Origin: an uncultured Actinomycetes bacterium
Lineage (GTDB): Bacteria; Actinomycetota; Actinomycetes; Nanopelagicales; Nanopelagicaceae
DNA length: 34,957 nucleotides
Assembly: GCA_903844115.1 (NCBI GenBank)
Contig: CAIMSI010000080.1
Span: 1-34,957 of the forward strand
Direction of reading: 5' to 3'
Shown here: positions 1 to 9,600 of the stretch, one piece after another
Position numbering within the stretch: position 1 is the first letter of the stretch
Layout of the letters: every line of letters starts with the position of its first letter
Made by a program: the position numbers and the translations under genes
Notes under the pieces: generated by a model
Told to the model about the DNA's origin: nothing
Databases searched by the model: none
What the model saw: the letters and a program-made list of their open reading frames with translations, nothing else

Positions 1-1419
1 CAGAGTTCCTTCGTGAAGTTGTGCATCCTCCAGCGCGATAGCCAGACCTAATCCGGTGCCACCACGCAAACGCGACCTTGATGGATCGGCGCGCCAAAAG
101 CGATCAAAAAGGCGCTCTCCTTCTCGTTCGCTAAAACCAATTCCATAATCACGAACACCAACTGCAACTTCATGATCTGTCTGAGCAATTTTTATAACAA
201 CGCCACGGCCTTCACTATGGTCAATGGCATTAGAAATGAGATTACGAAGAATTCGTTCAATTCTCCGTGGATCTACAGCTGCATTGGCAACTTCTTCGGG
301 TGCATCAATTCGCAGATCACCTGGTGCATGAAGTTGGTCAACGACTTGTCGAACCAGAGTAGTGAGGTTTACTTCGCGGGTTTCCAATATGGCAGCACGG
401 GCATCGAAGCGACTTACTTCAAGTAAATCTGTTAGAAGAGTTTCAAATCTTTCAATCTGCGCGATGAGGAGTTCAGCACTCCGAGACGAGGCTGGATCTA
501 GGTTTTTACGAGCCTCGTAAAGGATCTGAGAAGCCATGCGGATGGTTGTGAGTGGCGTGCGTAGTTCATGCGAAACATCTGAAACGAAACGCTGCTGGAG
601 ACGTGAAAGGTTTTCTAATCTTGAAATTTGTTGTTGGAGTGATACCGCCATTTCGTTAAAGGCGATAGCAAGTCGACCAAGTTCATCTTCACCTCGCACT
701 GCAAGGCGACGACCTAGGTCACCAGCTGTCAGCTCTTCAGCGATCTCGGCTGCTTCACGAACAGGCCTAACAATTCTTCCAGTGGCATACCAAGTTATCA
801 GTGCAATCAGGATGATGAGAATCGCTCCAAATATCCACAGCAGTACGCTAATCAATCCAATCAATTGCTGCTGCTGCGTTAAAGGAAAAAGATAATAGAT
901 TTCATACTCTTGATTATTTGGAATTATTATTGTCGATCCTACGGCGATACCATCAATCTGAACTCCAGTGAGATACTTAATTTTCAAATATTGCGATTGA
1001 ACTGCAAAATGTTTGCGCACTTTGACGCGAAAGTCATCCTTGATTATTGAGAAATCTAGAAAATTTGAACTTCCTTGATATAGATGAGATTTCATTGCAG
1101 TTTTTGGTGTTGGCAAAAGGATTACTTCACGTTGCATCAAATTGGAATTTGCCTCACCAACGTGAAAAAGATTATCGAGAACAGTCTTGAGTTTTAAATC
1201 GTTTCGGTAGGTAGTCGCATCTAATTGACTTTGGGTGTAATTAACTAGGGAGTCCGCCTCTGACATTGAGGCTGAAAGTTTTTCACGATAGACGCCTCGA
1301 GTAATTTGGTCTGAGAGAACTGTTCCTAAAACAAGGATAAGCACAGATGTAAGAGCGATTGTTAATACTGAAACACGAAAGAGAATTGAACGACGCCAGC
1401 TACGAAGTAGCTTTGTCAT
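1..1419 (-). CDS. mtrB: MtrB sensor histidine kinase (partial, 3' end outside window)
   Basis: Membrane sensor kinase of the MtrAB two-component system, which in Actinobacteria couples cell division and envelope homeostasis. The minus-strand reading frame is open from an ATG at 1419 to the window edge. It shows an N-terminal membrane segment (about residues 10-30), an extracytoplasmic region of roughly 150 residues, a second membrane segment, a HAMP linker, the HisKA box with SHELRTPL (phospho-acceptor His), and an ATPase domain with an N box (NLISNAIDHS), a G1 box (DYGIGFSE) and a G2 box (GGTGLGLAIA). The last residues of the ATPase domain and the stop lie beyond base 1. The start overlaps the mtrA stop (ATGA), so the two are translationally coupled. 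The usual next gene, lpqB, would be outside the window. Identity is very likely from the domain order and the mtrA neighbour. Confidence 0.93.
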   Translation of the reverse strand, partial: MTKLLRSWRRSILFRVSVLTIALTSVLILVLGTVLSDQITRGVYREKLSASMSEADSLVNYTQSQLDATTYRNDLKLKTVLDNLFHVGEANSNLMQREVILLPTPKTAMKSHLYQGSSNFLDFSIIKDDFRVKVRKHFAVQSQYLKIKYLTGVQIDGIAVGSTIIIPNNQEYEIYYLFPLTQQQQLIGLISVLLWIFGAILIILIALITWYATGRIVRPVREAAEIAEELTAGDLGRRLAVRGEDELGRLAIAFNEMAVSLQQQISRLENLSRLQQRFVSDVSHELRTPLTTIRMASQILYEARKNLDPASSRSAELLIAQIERFETLLTDLLEVSRFDARAAILETREVNLTTLVRQVVDQLHAPGDLRIDAPEEVANAAVDPRRIERILRNLISNAIDHSEGRGVVIKIAQTDHEVAVGVRDYGIGFSEREGERLFDRFWRADPSRSRLRGGTGLGLAIALEDAQLHEGTL

Positions 1420-2114
1420 TTTTCAGATGTTCCTACAGATCCGGCTGATCCGGCTTTATATCCGACTCCTCGTACAGTCAGAATAAGTTCTGGATTGTCC
1501 GCATCTCGCTCAATTTTGGAGCGAAGACGCTGAATATGAACATTCACTAAGCGAGTATCTGTTGCATGTTGATAGCCCCAAACTTCTCCGAGAAGAGATT
1601 CGCGCGTAAAGACTCGGCCTGGTTCTTTTGCAAGTGCTACAAGCAAATCAAATTCCAAGCGAGTCAATGGAATAGTTTTTCCGCCACGTGCAATCGTATG
1701 TGCAACCTGATCAATAGCAAGGTCGCCAATTCGAAGTGAAGAAATTGGTTCAGAAACGCTCCGACGTAAACGTACTTTTATTCGAGCAACTAGTTCAGAA
1801 GGATTAAATGGCTTGACCATGTAATCATCTGCGCCGGCTTCAAGCCCGAGCACAACGTCGTTTGTATCCCCTTTAGCGGTGAGCATCACGATGGGAACCA
1901 TCGATTCTTGCCGAATTAGACGAGCGACTTCTATGCCATCAATTCCAGGAAGCATTACATCGAGCAAAACTAAATCTGGGGGGTTGGCGCGAAAGATATC
2001 CATCACGCCATCACCATCACTAACAAGATCTACTTCAAAACCAGCACCATTGAGGACGATGCCTAACATCTCTGCTAAATCTTGGTCGTCATCAACGACC
2101 ATGATGAGTGGCAT
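1416..2114 (-). CDS. mtrA: MtrA response regulator (OmpR/PhoB family)
   Basis: DNA-binding response regulator of the MtrAB system, 232 aa. The receiver domain begins IMVVDDD, with the acidic pocket at D8-D10, the phospho-acceptor D52 in LLDVMLPG, and the conserved Lys in YMVKPF near residue 100. The C-terminal winged helix runs from about residue 130 and carries the recognition-helix signature RLVNVHIQRLRSKIE. An upstream GTG at 2132 is in frame, but the ATG at 2114 is preferred because it overlaps the sahH stop by one base (TAATG) and places the receiver domain at the normal distance from the N-terminus. The sahH-mtrA-mtrB order is the actinobacterial one. No separate promoter is visible, so it is probably co-transcribed with sahH. 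Confidence 0.95.
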   Translation of the reverse strand: MPLIMVVDDDQDLAEMLGIVLNGAGFEVDLVSDGDGVMDIFRANPPDLVLLDVMLPGIDGIEVARLIRQESMVPIVMLTAKGDTNDVVLGLEAGADDYMVKPFNPSELVARIKVRLRRSVSEPISSLRIGDLAIDQVAHTIARGGKTIPLTRLEFDLLVALAKEPGRVFTRESLLGEVWGYQHATDTRLVNVHIQRLRSKIERDADNPELILTVRGVGYKAGSAGSVGTSEK

Positions 2115-3400
2115 TAGGAGCCGTGTTCCCACGAATTCAAATAAAGCTCCTGAGCTGGAGTAAGTACATCAATATCTACGCCCATGCTTGCAAGTTTAAG
2201 ACGAGCTACTTCTTTGTCAATAACTGTTGGAACTTCATGCAAACCTGGAGCAAGGTCCTTAGCGGCTTTCAATAAGTATTCAGCAGTAAGGGCCTGATCT
2301 GAGAATGACATATCCATGACTGCTGCTGGGTGACCTTCTGCAGCTCCAAGGTTTACCAGGCGACCTTCTGCAATCAAGAGCAAGCGGTGACCGTTTGCCA
2401 TCACATATTCATCAGTTTGATGACGAATTTTTGAATTCTTTTGCTTTGCATTTTGTTCAAGCCAGGCGACGTCAATTTCGATATCGAAGTGACCTGAGTT
2501 CGCAAGAATTGCGCCATCTTTCATTACCTTGAAATGCTCTTCTCTCAATACATCACGGTTACCTGTGACAGTAATGAATACATCGCCAATTTTTGCAGCA
2601 TCAGAAGCTGGCATCACGCGGAAGCCCTGCATCAAAGCATCGAGTGCCTTTGTAGGATCAATCTCGGTTACGACGACATCTGCGCCCATTCCCTTGGCAC
2701 GTTCAGCAACACCCTTGCCACAATATCCGAATCCAGCAACAACAAAAACTTTGCCCGCAATAAGTTGGTTTGTTGCGCGGAAAATTGCATCTAGAGTGGA
2801 TTGTCCGGTACCAAAGCGATTGTCGAACATGTGCTTTGTATCAGTGTCGTTAACAGCAATCATTGGGAACTTCAGTGCTCCGTCTTTAGACATTTGAGCT
2901 AAACGGATAACGCCTGTTGTGGTCTCTTCGCATCCGCCAAGGATTCCTGGAAGTAATTCTGTTCGAGTTGTGTGAAGAGTATTGACTAGATCGCAACCAT
3001 CATCGAAAACAAAATCTGGCTTGATATCTAGAGCAGCATTGAGATGTGTGTAGTAACCATCACGGTCAACTCCATTTTTTGCGAAAACTGAAACGCCGTA
3101 CTCGTGAACAAGGGCTGCTGCAGTGTCATCTTGAGTTGAAAGAGGATTTGATGCACACAGGGCAAGTTCTGCGCCGCCAGCTTTAAGTGCAAGCATCAAG
3201 TTTGCTGTCTCAGTTGTGACGTGCATGCAAGCGGCAATTCGAATACCGGTAAATGGCTTTTCTTTTTCAAAACGAGCTTTTATTTGTTGAAGCACGGGCA
3301 TATTGCGCCCGGCCCATTCAATGCGCTTCTTGCCTTCGGCCGCCAATGCGGGGTTTGCGATATCAAATGAAACAGGTGAAACGGCTGCTTGTACAGACAC
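2114..3400 (-). CDS. ahcY: S-adenosylhomocysteine hydrolase, short archaeal/Thermotoga-like form
   Basis: Cytosolic NAD-dependent enzyme that hydrolyses S-adenosylhomocysteine to homocysteine and a nucleoside, relieving inhibition of methyltransferases. The 428-aa product has the substrate motifs HVTTETANL, DDGCD and EETTTGV, NDTDTKHMFDNRFGTGQS around the catalytic Lys/Asp, and a Rossmann NAD motif GFGYCGKGVAERAKG. It ends in YLNSWEHGS and lacks both the roughly 40-aa insertion and the Lys-x-x-Tyr-Arg-Tyr tail usual in mycobacterial enzymes, so it resembles the shorter archaeal/Thermotoga branch. GTG start with AGGAG 5 nt upstream. Some archaeal relatives prefer S-inosylhomocysteine, so the nucleoside specificity is open. 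Confidence 0.92.
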   Translation of the reverse strand: MSVQAAVSPVSFDIANPALAAEGKKRIEWAGRNMPVLQQIKARFEKEKPFTGIRIAACMHVTTETANLMLALKAGGAELALCASNPLSTQDDTAAALVHEYGVSVFAKNGVDRDGYYTHLNAALDIKPDFVFDDGCDLVNTLHTTRTELLPGILGGCEETTTGVIRLAQMSKDGALKFPMIAVNDTDTKHMFDNRFGTGQSTLDAIFRATNQLIAGKVFVVAGFGYCGKGVAERAKGMGADVVVTEIDPTKALDALMQGFRVMPASDAAKIGDVFITVTGNRDVLREEHFKVMKDGAILANSGHFDIEIDVAWLEQNAKQKNSKIRHQTDEYVMANGHRLLLIAEGRLVNLGAAEGHPAAVMDMSFSDQALTAEYLLKAAKDLAPGLHEVPTVIDKEVARLKLASMGVDIDVLTPAQELYLNSWEHGS

Positions 3401-3415
3401 GTGTGCTCCTAAAAA

Positions 3416-3432
3416 ATTATCCGAGGCTTCGG
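3416..3432 (-). terminator. weak hairpin plus T tract between manB and sahH
   Basis: About 20 nt after the phosphomannomutase stop the minus strand reads CCGA-AGCC-TCGG and then ATAATTTTTT. The stem is only 4 bp, so at best this is a weak intrinsic terminator. The GATAAT at 3421-3416 could instead be the -10 of a sahH promoter, giving a short leader that carries the AGGAG ribosome site. Confidence 0.3.
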
Positions 3433-3450
3433 TTGTTTGAGAGCGCTAGT

Positions 3451-4818
3451 TTACCCGATGAGTTCGAGGACCTTATCCCGGACTTTCTTCATAGTTGCCT
3501 CATTGCCCGCTTCAACATTCAGGCGTAGTAGAGGTTCAGTGTTGGACGGGCGCACATTGAACCACCATTCAGGCGCGGTCACTGTGACGCCATCGAGTTC
3601 ATCGATTTCATAATCCGATTTGAATGATTCACGAATGAGGGTCAGCGCAGCCTGAGTATCGGCAACACGAGTATTAATCTCTCCGCTCAAAACATAACGA
3701 TTGTATGGAGCAAGAAGTTGTGAAAGCTTCACTGTACTGGTCGAGAGTTCGGCAAGGGCAAAGAGTGCTGCCAGCATTCCAGAATCTGCTCTCCAAAAAT
3801 CTGTAAAGTAAAAATGGCCTGAATGTTCACCGCCAAATACTGCGCCAGTTTCTGCCATCATCGCTTTGATATAGGAATGTCCAACACGTGATCGAACTGG
3901 CTTGCCACCATTTTCAAGAATTACTTCGGAAACTGCTTTAGAAGAAATCAAGTTGTAAATTACAGGTGAACCTGGCTTACGTTTTAATTCACGAACTGCA
4001 ATTAATGCAGTAAGCGCAGATGGGTTAACGATGGCACCGTTTTCATCAACAAGAAAACAGCGATCAGCATCACCATCAAATGCCAACCCGATATCAGCTT
4101 TGTGTTTCTTTACCGCTTTCTGTAAATCAACCACATTTGCAGGATCAATGGGATTTGCTTCATGGTTTGGAAAAGTACCGTCTAACTCGAAATACATTGG
4201 AATGACTTCAACGTTGAGCCCCGCCATCACCGCTGGGGCGGTGTGTCCTGCCATGCCATTGCCGGCATCAATTACAACTTTTAGCTTGCGTTTGGCCGAT
4301 GTTAATTCTGTTCCAAATAGTGAAAGGAGAAAATCTACGTATTGGGTCAACATATCCTGGTCAGTGACTTTGCCAAGTGAGCGCGTTGAAAGTGGTACGC
4401 CTTCCAATATCAAATCACGAATACGAAGAAGTCCTGTTTCCGCACCTATTGGACGAGCCCCACTTTTGCAGAGCTTTATACCGTTGTACTCGGCCGGATT
4501 ATGGCTTGCCGTAAACATTGCGCCAGGAAGATTAAGTTTCCCAGAGGCGAAATAAGCCATATCTGTGGAAGCCAAACCTATTCGAATTGCATCGAAACCT
4601 TGTGAAGTAACACCATCTGCAAAAGCATGCGCCAAGAGCGGTGAAGAAGGACGCATATCTTCGCCAATAATTACTGTGGCGGGCTCACGCTCTTCTTGAA
4701 GGAATCTGGCAAAAGAAGCACCGAGGGCAAAAGTGAAGTCTGGAGTAATTTCTTTATCAACTAGGCCACGAACGTCGTACGCCTTCATTATTGTGTCAAG
4801 AAATTCTCGGGTAAACAT
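3451..4818 (-). CDS. manB: phosphomannomutase/phosphoglucomutase
   Basis: Interconverts hexose-6-phosphate and hexose-1-phosphate (mannose and probably glucose), feeding GDP-mannose and other nucleotide sugars. At 455 aa it is of standard length for the alpha-D-phosphohexomutase family, with all four domains: catalytic phosphoserine loop TASHNPAEYNG, Mg-binding loop DGDADRCF, sugar-binding loop GEHSGHFYF and phosphate-binding loop RPSNTEPLLRL. The ATG is preceded at exactly 6 nt by TAAGTT, so it probably has its own leaderless promoter although it lies in a minus-strand cluster. The manC-like gene 6 kb upstream would use its product to make GDP-mannose. Confidence 0.93.
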   Translation of the reverse strand: MFTREFLDTIMKAYDVRGLVDKEITPDFTFALGASFARFLQEEREPATVIIGEDMRPSSPLLAHAFADGVTSQGFDAIRIGLASTDMAYFASGKLNLPGAMFTASHNPAEYNGIKLCKSGARPIGAETGLLRIRDLILEGVPLSTRSLGKVTDQDMLTQYVDFLLSLFGTELTSAKRKLKVVIDAGNGMAGHTAPAVMAGLNVEVIPMYFELDGTFPNHEANPIDPANVVDLQKAVKKHKADIGLAFDGDADRCFLVDENGAIVNPSALTALIAVRELKRKPGSPVIYNLISSKAVSEVILENGGKPVRSRVGHSYIKAMMAETGAVFGGEHSGHFYFTDFWRADSGMLAALFALAELSTSTVKLSQLLAPYNRYVLSGEINTRVADTQAALTLIRESFKSDYEIDELDGVTVTAPEWWFNVRPSNTEPLLRLNVEAGNEATMKKVRDKVLELIG

Positions 4819-4824
4819 ATTCCT

Positions 4825-4830
4825 AACTTA
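4825..4830 (-). promoter_or_regulatory. leaderless -10 for manB
   Basis: TAAGTT followed by 6 nt and the ATG at 4818, which places the transcript start at the start codon. No convincing -35 is visible. Confidence 0.55.
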
Positions 4831-4853
4831 CAGGACTCTTAGGATTAGTTGGA

Positions 4854-5231
4854 TTAGTTGGACGGGAGTGCGCGCAAATGACCTCTGCGACCTACTTCTG
4901 ACGCTGGAGCTTGGCGCACATCATGCTGCTGCGTATGTGCTTGAGCAACTTCTCTCACTGCATCAGCAATGGCCATTAAATCATCCTCGCTTGGTCCAGC
5001 GGTTTCACCCTCTGGCTCTTGCTTAATAAAATTCCAACCGTTTGGAACGGTCAGCGTCAAACTATGTTGCAAACAAAGATCGTACGAATGTGGTTCCGCA
5101 AATGTTGCCAACGGTCCTAATACGGCGGTTGATTCTGCGTAAATATAAGTGAGAGTCTTGCTGGCACTTGAGCGACAACTAGCCCGAGAGCAGGTTCGCC
5201 CTGTGCGTTGGAGATTTCTCATGCTCGCCAT
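4854..5231 (-). CDS. DUF3499 family protein
   Basis: Small actinobacterial protein of unknown function (125 aa). The N-terminal half has the family signature: paired cysteines (TCSRASC), TLTYIYAESTAVLGPLA, then AEPHSYDLCLQHS. The C-x4-C and C-x2-H arrangement could bind a metal, which is an inference. The C-terminal half is Glu/Gln rich and probably disordered. The ATG at 5231 is chosen over the ATG at 5222 because TAACCT lies exactly 6 nt before it. In mycobacteria the DUF3499 gene also sits beside manB and near whiB2, as here; the metallopeptidase gene often found next to it is absent. Confidence 0.88.
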   Translation of the reverse strand: MASMRNLQRTGRTCSRASCRSSASKTLTYIYAESTAVLGPLATFAEPHSYDLCLQHSLTLTVPNGWNFIKQEPEGETAGPSEDDLMAIADAVREVAQAHTQQHDVRQAPASEVGRRGHLRALPSN

Positions 5232-5237
5232 AATGAG

Positions 5238-5243
5238 AGGTTA
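5238..5243 (-). promoter_or_regulatory. leaderless -10 for the DUF3499 gene
   Basis: TAACCT, 6 nt, ATG at 5231. The same geometry as other leaderless sites in the window; it decides the start. Confidence 0.45.
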
Positions 5244-5271
5244 TCGCGTTCAATCCAGAAAGTTGTGGATT

Positions 5272-6609
5272 TCAGTGAGAAAGACTTCGCACGTCGACAA
5301 TTGGAAGCGTCGATTTTTCGAGCGCAGCACCTGCGCGAAGTGGTAAATATGCCAACTGGGAGCCCGAGCTATTACGGAGAATTGACCCGCCATAAACGGG
5401 GCTACGCGATTTATTTACAAAAGAAATAGTACGAACTCCGGTAGTGCCTGGATTCCAAAAAGCGATGTCGCTACCTACAAGATGAGCACTCATGCTCTTT
5501 CCGTTACCACTCTTCCAATTGATGCCCACATCAATATTGCTACCCGTAAAGACAAATTTTGGATTCAGGCCAGTAAAATTCAAAGAAAGCTGCGTTAATG
5601 GTGGCACTGGAATTGCCCAAGCAAAATCCGATCCTTTAAGAGATGTGAGAGCGGCAGCAACAAGCGGCTGATCTGATTCGATATGAATCGACATAGGAGT
5701 AGATGAGGTGAGGTCGGCCAGCGGAATATCAATAACTCTTCCGTGTGGAATCGTGCGTCCGTCAAATCCAATCGGAGTAAAAGCACCATCCCCTGAATTT
5801 ATTGTCAGCTTTATATTCGCATCAAGATTTCCGGGTACCAACACTCTGATCATCGATGAAACTCTGCCGTTACTTGATTGCATCAAAGCAGGAATGAGTA
5901 AATCTTTAGATGGGGCGCCTTGGGAATTAACAAAATCCGTACCGAGAGATGAAAGTCCTTTCTTTCGCTGGTCGAAGAGAAAGCTTGTTACTCGACCCGC
6001 ACGTGTAATTACATGTAAGGCAACACCATCTTCCCCTGGGACCAAGGCATCCAGAAATACGGTTCTATCTGAGTTTGCTGGTATCACGAGTGAGATGACA
6101 GGTAAAACTTGCTTGGATGAATAACCGACGATATCCACTTGTGCTGGGCTGAGACCACTGTTAACTATATCTAGTTGATCTTTACTCGTCAGTCCACCAG
6201 ATCCACCAACAAACCATTGGTCGGCATTACCTGACTCGCACAACACCGCACCGATTCCGTTTCCAGAATTATTAAGTGCGAATGAAGTTGCAGGGTTTCC
6301 CTCTACAAGTAAGGCGTTTGAAGAAATATTTTCAACAGTTGATGCAGATTTATAAAAGGAGAGGGATTTTTTAGCAACATGACGTACCAAACTTCTATAT
6401 TTGGGTAAAAAAGCAGTTGTTGTTCCATCGCCCATTTTTGATGGACATACAGTTGCAGGGAATGCACTTTGGGCTTTTCCAAGGCTTTGCGCCACCGGTA
6501 CTGCATAGGAAACGGTGAAAGCAACCAAAAGAACTGCAGCAACTCCAAATATTCGCTCATCAACGTGAACGCTTGAATTTCTCCATAGGGAGTGAAGTTT
6601 CTTTAACAT
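5272..6609 (-). CDS. DUF5719 family secreted/membrane-anchored protein
   Basis: A 445-aa protein with one N-terminal membrane segment (about residues 20-38, after a basic cytoplasmic stretch) and a long extracytoplasmic part of repeated beta-rich modules with many Ser, Gly and Asn. These features and its place directly after the giant glycosyltransferase match the actinobacterial DUF5719 family. Its ATG overlaps the glycosyltransferase stop (TGATG), so the two are translationally coupled and probably act together at the outer face of the membrane. Biochemical function is unknown. No catalytic motif is evident, and a glycan-binding or scaffold role is only an inference from context. Confidence 0.8.
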   Translation of the reverse strand: MLKKLHSLWRNSSVHVDERIFGVAAVLLVAFTVSYAVPVAQSLGKAQSAFPATVCPSKMGDGTTTAFLPKYRSLVRHVAKKSLSFYKSASTVENISSNALLVEGNPATSFALNNSGNGIGAVLCESGNADQWFVGGSGGLTSKDQLDIVNSGLSPAQVDIVGYSSKQVLPVISLVIPANSDRTVFLDALVPGEDGVALHVITRAGRVTSFLFDQRKKGLSSLGTDFVNSQGAPSKDLLIPALMQSSNGRVSSMIRVLVPGNLDANIKLTINSGDGAFTPIGFDGRTIPHGRVIDIPLADLTSSTPMSIHIESDQPLVAAALTSLKGSDFAWAIPVPPLTQLSLNFTGLNPKFVFTGSNIDVGINWKSGNGKSMSAHLVGSDIAFWNPGTTGVRTISFVNKSRSPVYGGSILRNSSGSQLAYLPLRAGAALEKSTLPIVDVRSLSH

Positions 6610-9600
6610 CAGACTAACTCCTCAAGTGAAATTTCACGCCTGCGACGTCCAGCTGGAAGGGCAAGAACGATTACGGCAAGAAGAGCTATCAATTGAATTG
6701 AGATAAGGGTGCGGTGGCGAGTTCCATCGTGGAGCACGGTGATCTGACCAGCATGGGGAATAGTAAAGATAGGCAGTCCATTAGCAGCATGCTGCAGTGG
6801 CACCCGCTGTCCATCAAGAAGAAGTCTCCAATTTTGATCGTACTTTTCAGCAACGAGAACAACTCCTGGCTGAGTGAGATTTGCTTGCGCGCTAACATCT
6901 AATGACGGAACTACGAGTTGTACTTTATTTTGCCCTACAAATAAGACTCGTGGTGATGCTCCCATCACCTTCCAAACAATTCCACTTGGCGTCGATGACA
7001 TCCGCGTAAATCCGCCGCTTCCATCAATAATGCGAATAAGTGATTCGTTGTTTATGGCTTTAAGAAATAAGTATTGAATTCCAAACTGGCCTAGAATCTT
7101 TGAGGATGTGATTCCAGAACCCGCAACGAGGTCGCTCATAGTTTGAACTATTTCTTGGGGTGGAGCAATTGTTACATCGGCGTCGCCCAGTTGAAGATCA
7201 CTACCTCGAGATATCTCATACATTGTTTGTCCGTCAATTACATTGATGACCATCGTCTTTGGCTTAGCTGGAGTATCGGCAAGAGCTGTTACAAAAGCGG
7301 GAACAATTTGCTCTTGATTCGCCTTAACGAGGGATTGCGATCCGCCTGTAATAGCCCAGATAGGAGTACCGATAAGTGAAATTGCAGTTACTAAGGCAAT
7401 GAAACCTGTAACAAGGTGGCGCTTGCCTAAAGGAATTACCGTGAGAGTAGGTATGAAACTTTCTGCATATAAAAGAACTCCGGGAACGACAAGTGCAGTC
7501 GCAATTGCAATGAGAGGTCCCGTCCAAACATTGGCGAAGCTTCCGTGTCCTTGAATACTAAATGCGCTCAATGCTATTCCAGCGGCGATGGCAGAAGTTG
7601 CCATAAAACTAGATGTGCGTAGATTTTTAATAGTAAAAGCAGTCAGTGCGAAAAGTAAGACTGGAGAAATTAACCACAATGGTGGAGCACCAGGACCGCC
7701 AGGATTTGCTAAAAATTGTGGCCACCGAATTCCAGATTGAAGCGGAATTCCAGGTTCGAGAAAAAATTGGGTGGGGTGTAAAACCATTGCCAGTGACCAC
7801 GGAGTCACCAGGATCCAAGGAGTTATGAATAGTGCAAAGCGACGTTTGAGCGCTCCAGAAACAGGAGCCAATAGAAGTTTTTGAATTCCCATCTCGCGAT
7901 ATTGATGGCGCAGTTCGAAAATATTTATTCCAAGGCGATAGCCCTGAAGAATGAGCCAACCAGCTAGAACAATTGGATTAAAAGCGCAAAACAGTCCGAT
8001 CAAGAGCGAAATAGCAAAAATGCGGCGCCATGTGGCGTTTTCATTCTCGCGCGTAAAAGGCGCAATGAAAAATAGTGAAGGGGCTACCAAAATTATAATT
8101 AGTGTTCCAAGTCTTCCTTGATTCACTGATGCCCAAAGTACTGGAGAAAAAGCATAGATTCCTGCGCCCACCAGCGCGTAATAGCGTGAGGAACCGAGTT
8201 TTGTGAGAACTCTAAAGAAAATATAGAAGGCGAGAATTGGCGCTAGTAGAAATAGCAGCGTTATGAATAGCGGTAAATTAAAACCTGTCACGATACTTGC
8301 GAAGCCAATAATAGGAACCCACGGTGGCGTTATTGCAGCAGAGCCAAGACCAACCAAATGCCATGATTGTGCATATTGGCTGAGCAACGTCAAACCGCTC
8401 TGCGGTACAACCGCCAGGGCTCCCCCAGATAGGTTTCCAAAGCGTTGGCGCGCTGCGAGTAATGAGATTACTGACATGAGAAAGAAGAGAATGAAGTGAG
8501 GCTTTTTTGCAAGTATTTTCCATAGTGGATCATCTTTAATTGGAATTAAGTCAGGATCATCAAAACTGTCACCGATTACACCAATATCTGAATACGACTG
8601 TGGCGCGGCACGGTTATCTTCTTTCGCTGATGGTCGAATGGCCTGTGAAATAAGTGAGGCAATTCCTTCACTCGCCATACGAAATTGAGACCAGCGTGGA
8701 GGGATAAAACTTCTAATAATTCGAGGAGAGATCAGACGTGTCTTTTTGCGATATCTGCGAGCTTGAATGATTTCTCGTGGGTTAATAAGAAGCAGTCCCA
8801 CGGCAGCAATTTCATCGCCCGCATATCCTGGAAGTTTTGCAAGTAGATTCATAATTGCCCGAGCAACACTTGTCGTAAAGAGCTGAATTGAAATCCACGG
8901 CAAGGTCCACCATGAAGAGTTCACCAATAAGACATAGGCTGCGTTGCGCCGATCAAGTAAAAGTGGGCGGTGTAGAAATGCTTCAGATACATCAACCGGT
9001 CGACGCTCAGATGAAGATGCTTCGGCGTGATATGCCACAGCTTGAGGAACGACAATGACGGAGTGACCTGCAACGTATGCACGCCAACCTAAATCAATAT
9101 CATCTCTAAAAAGCGCTAGGTTGGTATCAAGGCCCCCGAGTTCTTCATAGACGTTTCGACGGATGAGTGCGCCGGCAGTACTAACAGCTAGTACTTCGCG
9201 AATATCATCGTGTTGTCCTTGATCTTGCTCGCGCCGTTCTAGTCCGGTCCACCTTGAACCATTTGATGCAATCGAAACACCAACTTCAAGGAGATGATCG
9301 CGGTCATACCAACCTCGAAGTTTTGGACCAGCTATTGCAACTTGAGGGCGATCTTCGACCGCTTCCAAAAGGTGAGCGAGCGCTTTTTTATCTGGGGCGC
9401 AATCATCATGGATTAACCAGATCCATTCATTCTCATCAACAAGCGGAGTGAGTTCCAATGCATGATCAATTGCATCCCCGTATCCCATTTCACGGTCTTC
9501 TTGAAAATAAGGGATTCCAGCAGATTTGAGTAGCTTGAGTGAATTATCTTTTGAACCAGTATCGACGGCGACAATTCTGTCGACCTTGCGACTTTGAGAT

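Noticed and set aside
3401-3450. SAH or SAM riboswitch before the hydrolase gene
   Set aside because: Only 50 bp are available and no conserved riboswitch core is present; just a 4-bp hairpin and a normal ribosome site.
4031-4555. 174-aa plus-strand frame
   Set aside because: It is antisense to the conserved core of phosphomannomutase and has no recognisable domain.
5208-5429. Plus-strand 73-aa frame next to DUF3499, at the place where a metallopeptidase gene is common in other Actinobacteria
   Set aside because: No zincin HExxH motif, no promoter or ribosome site, and it lies antisense to the DUF3499 start and the conserved end of the DUF5719 gene.
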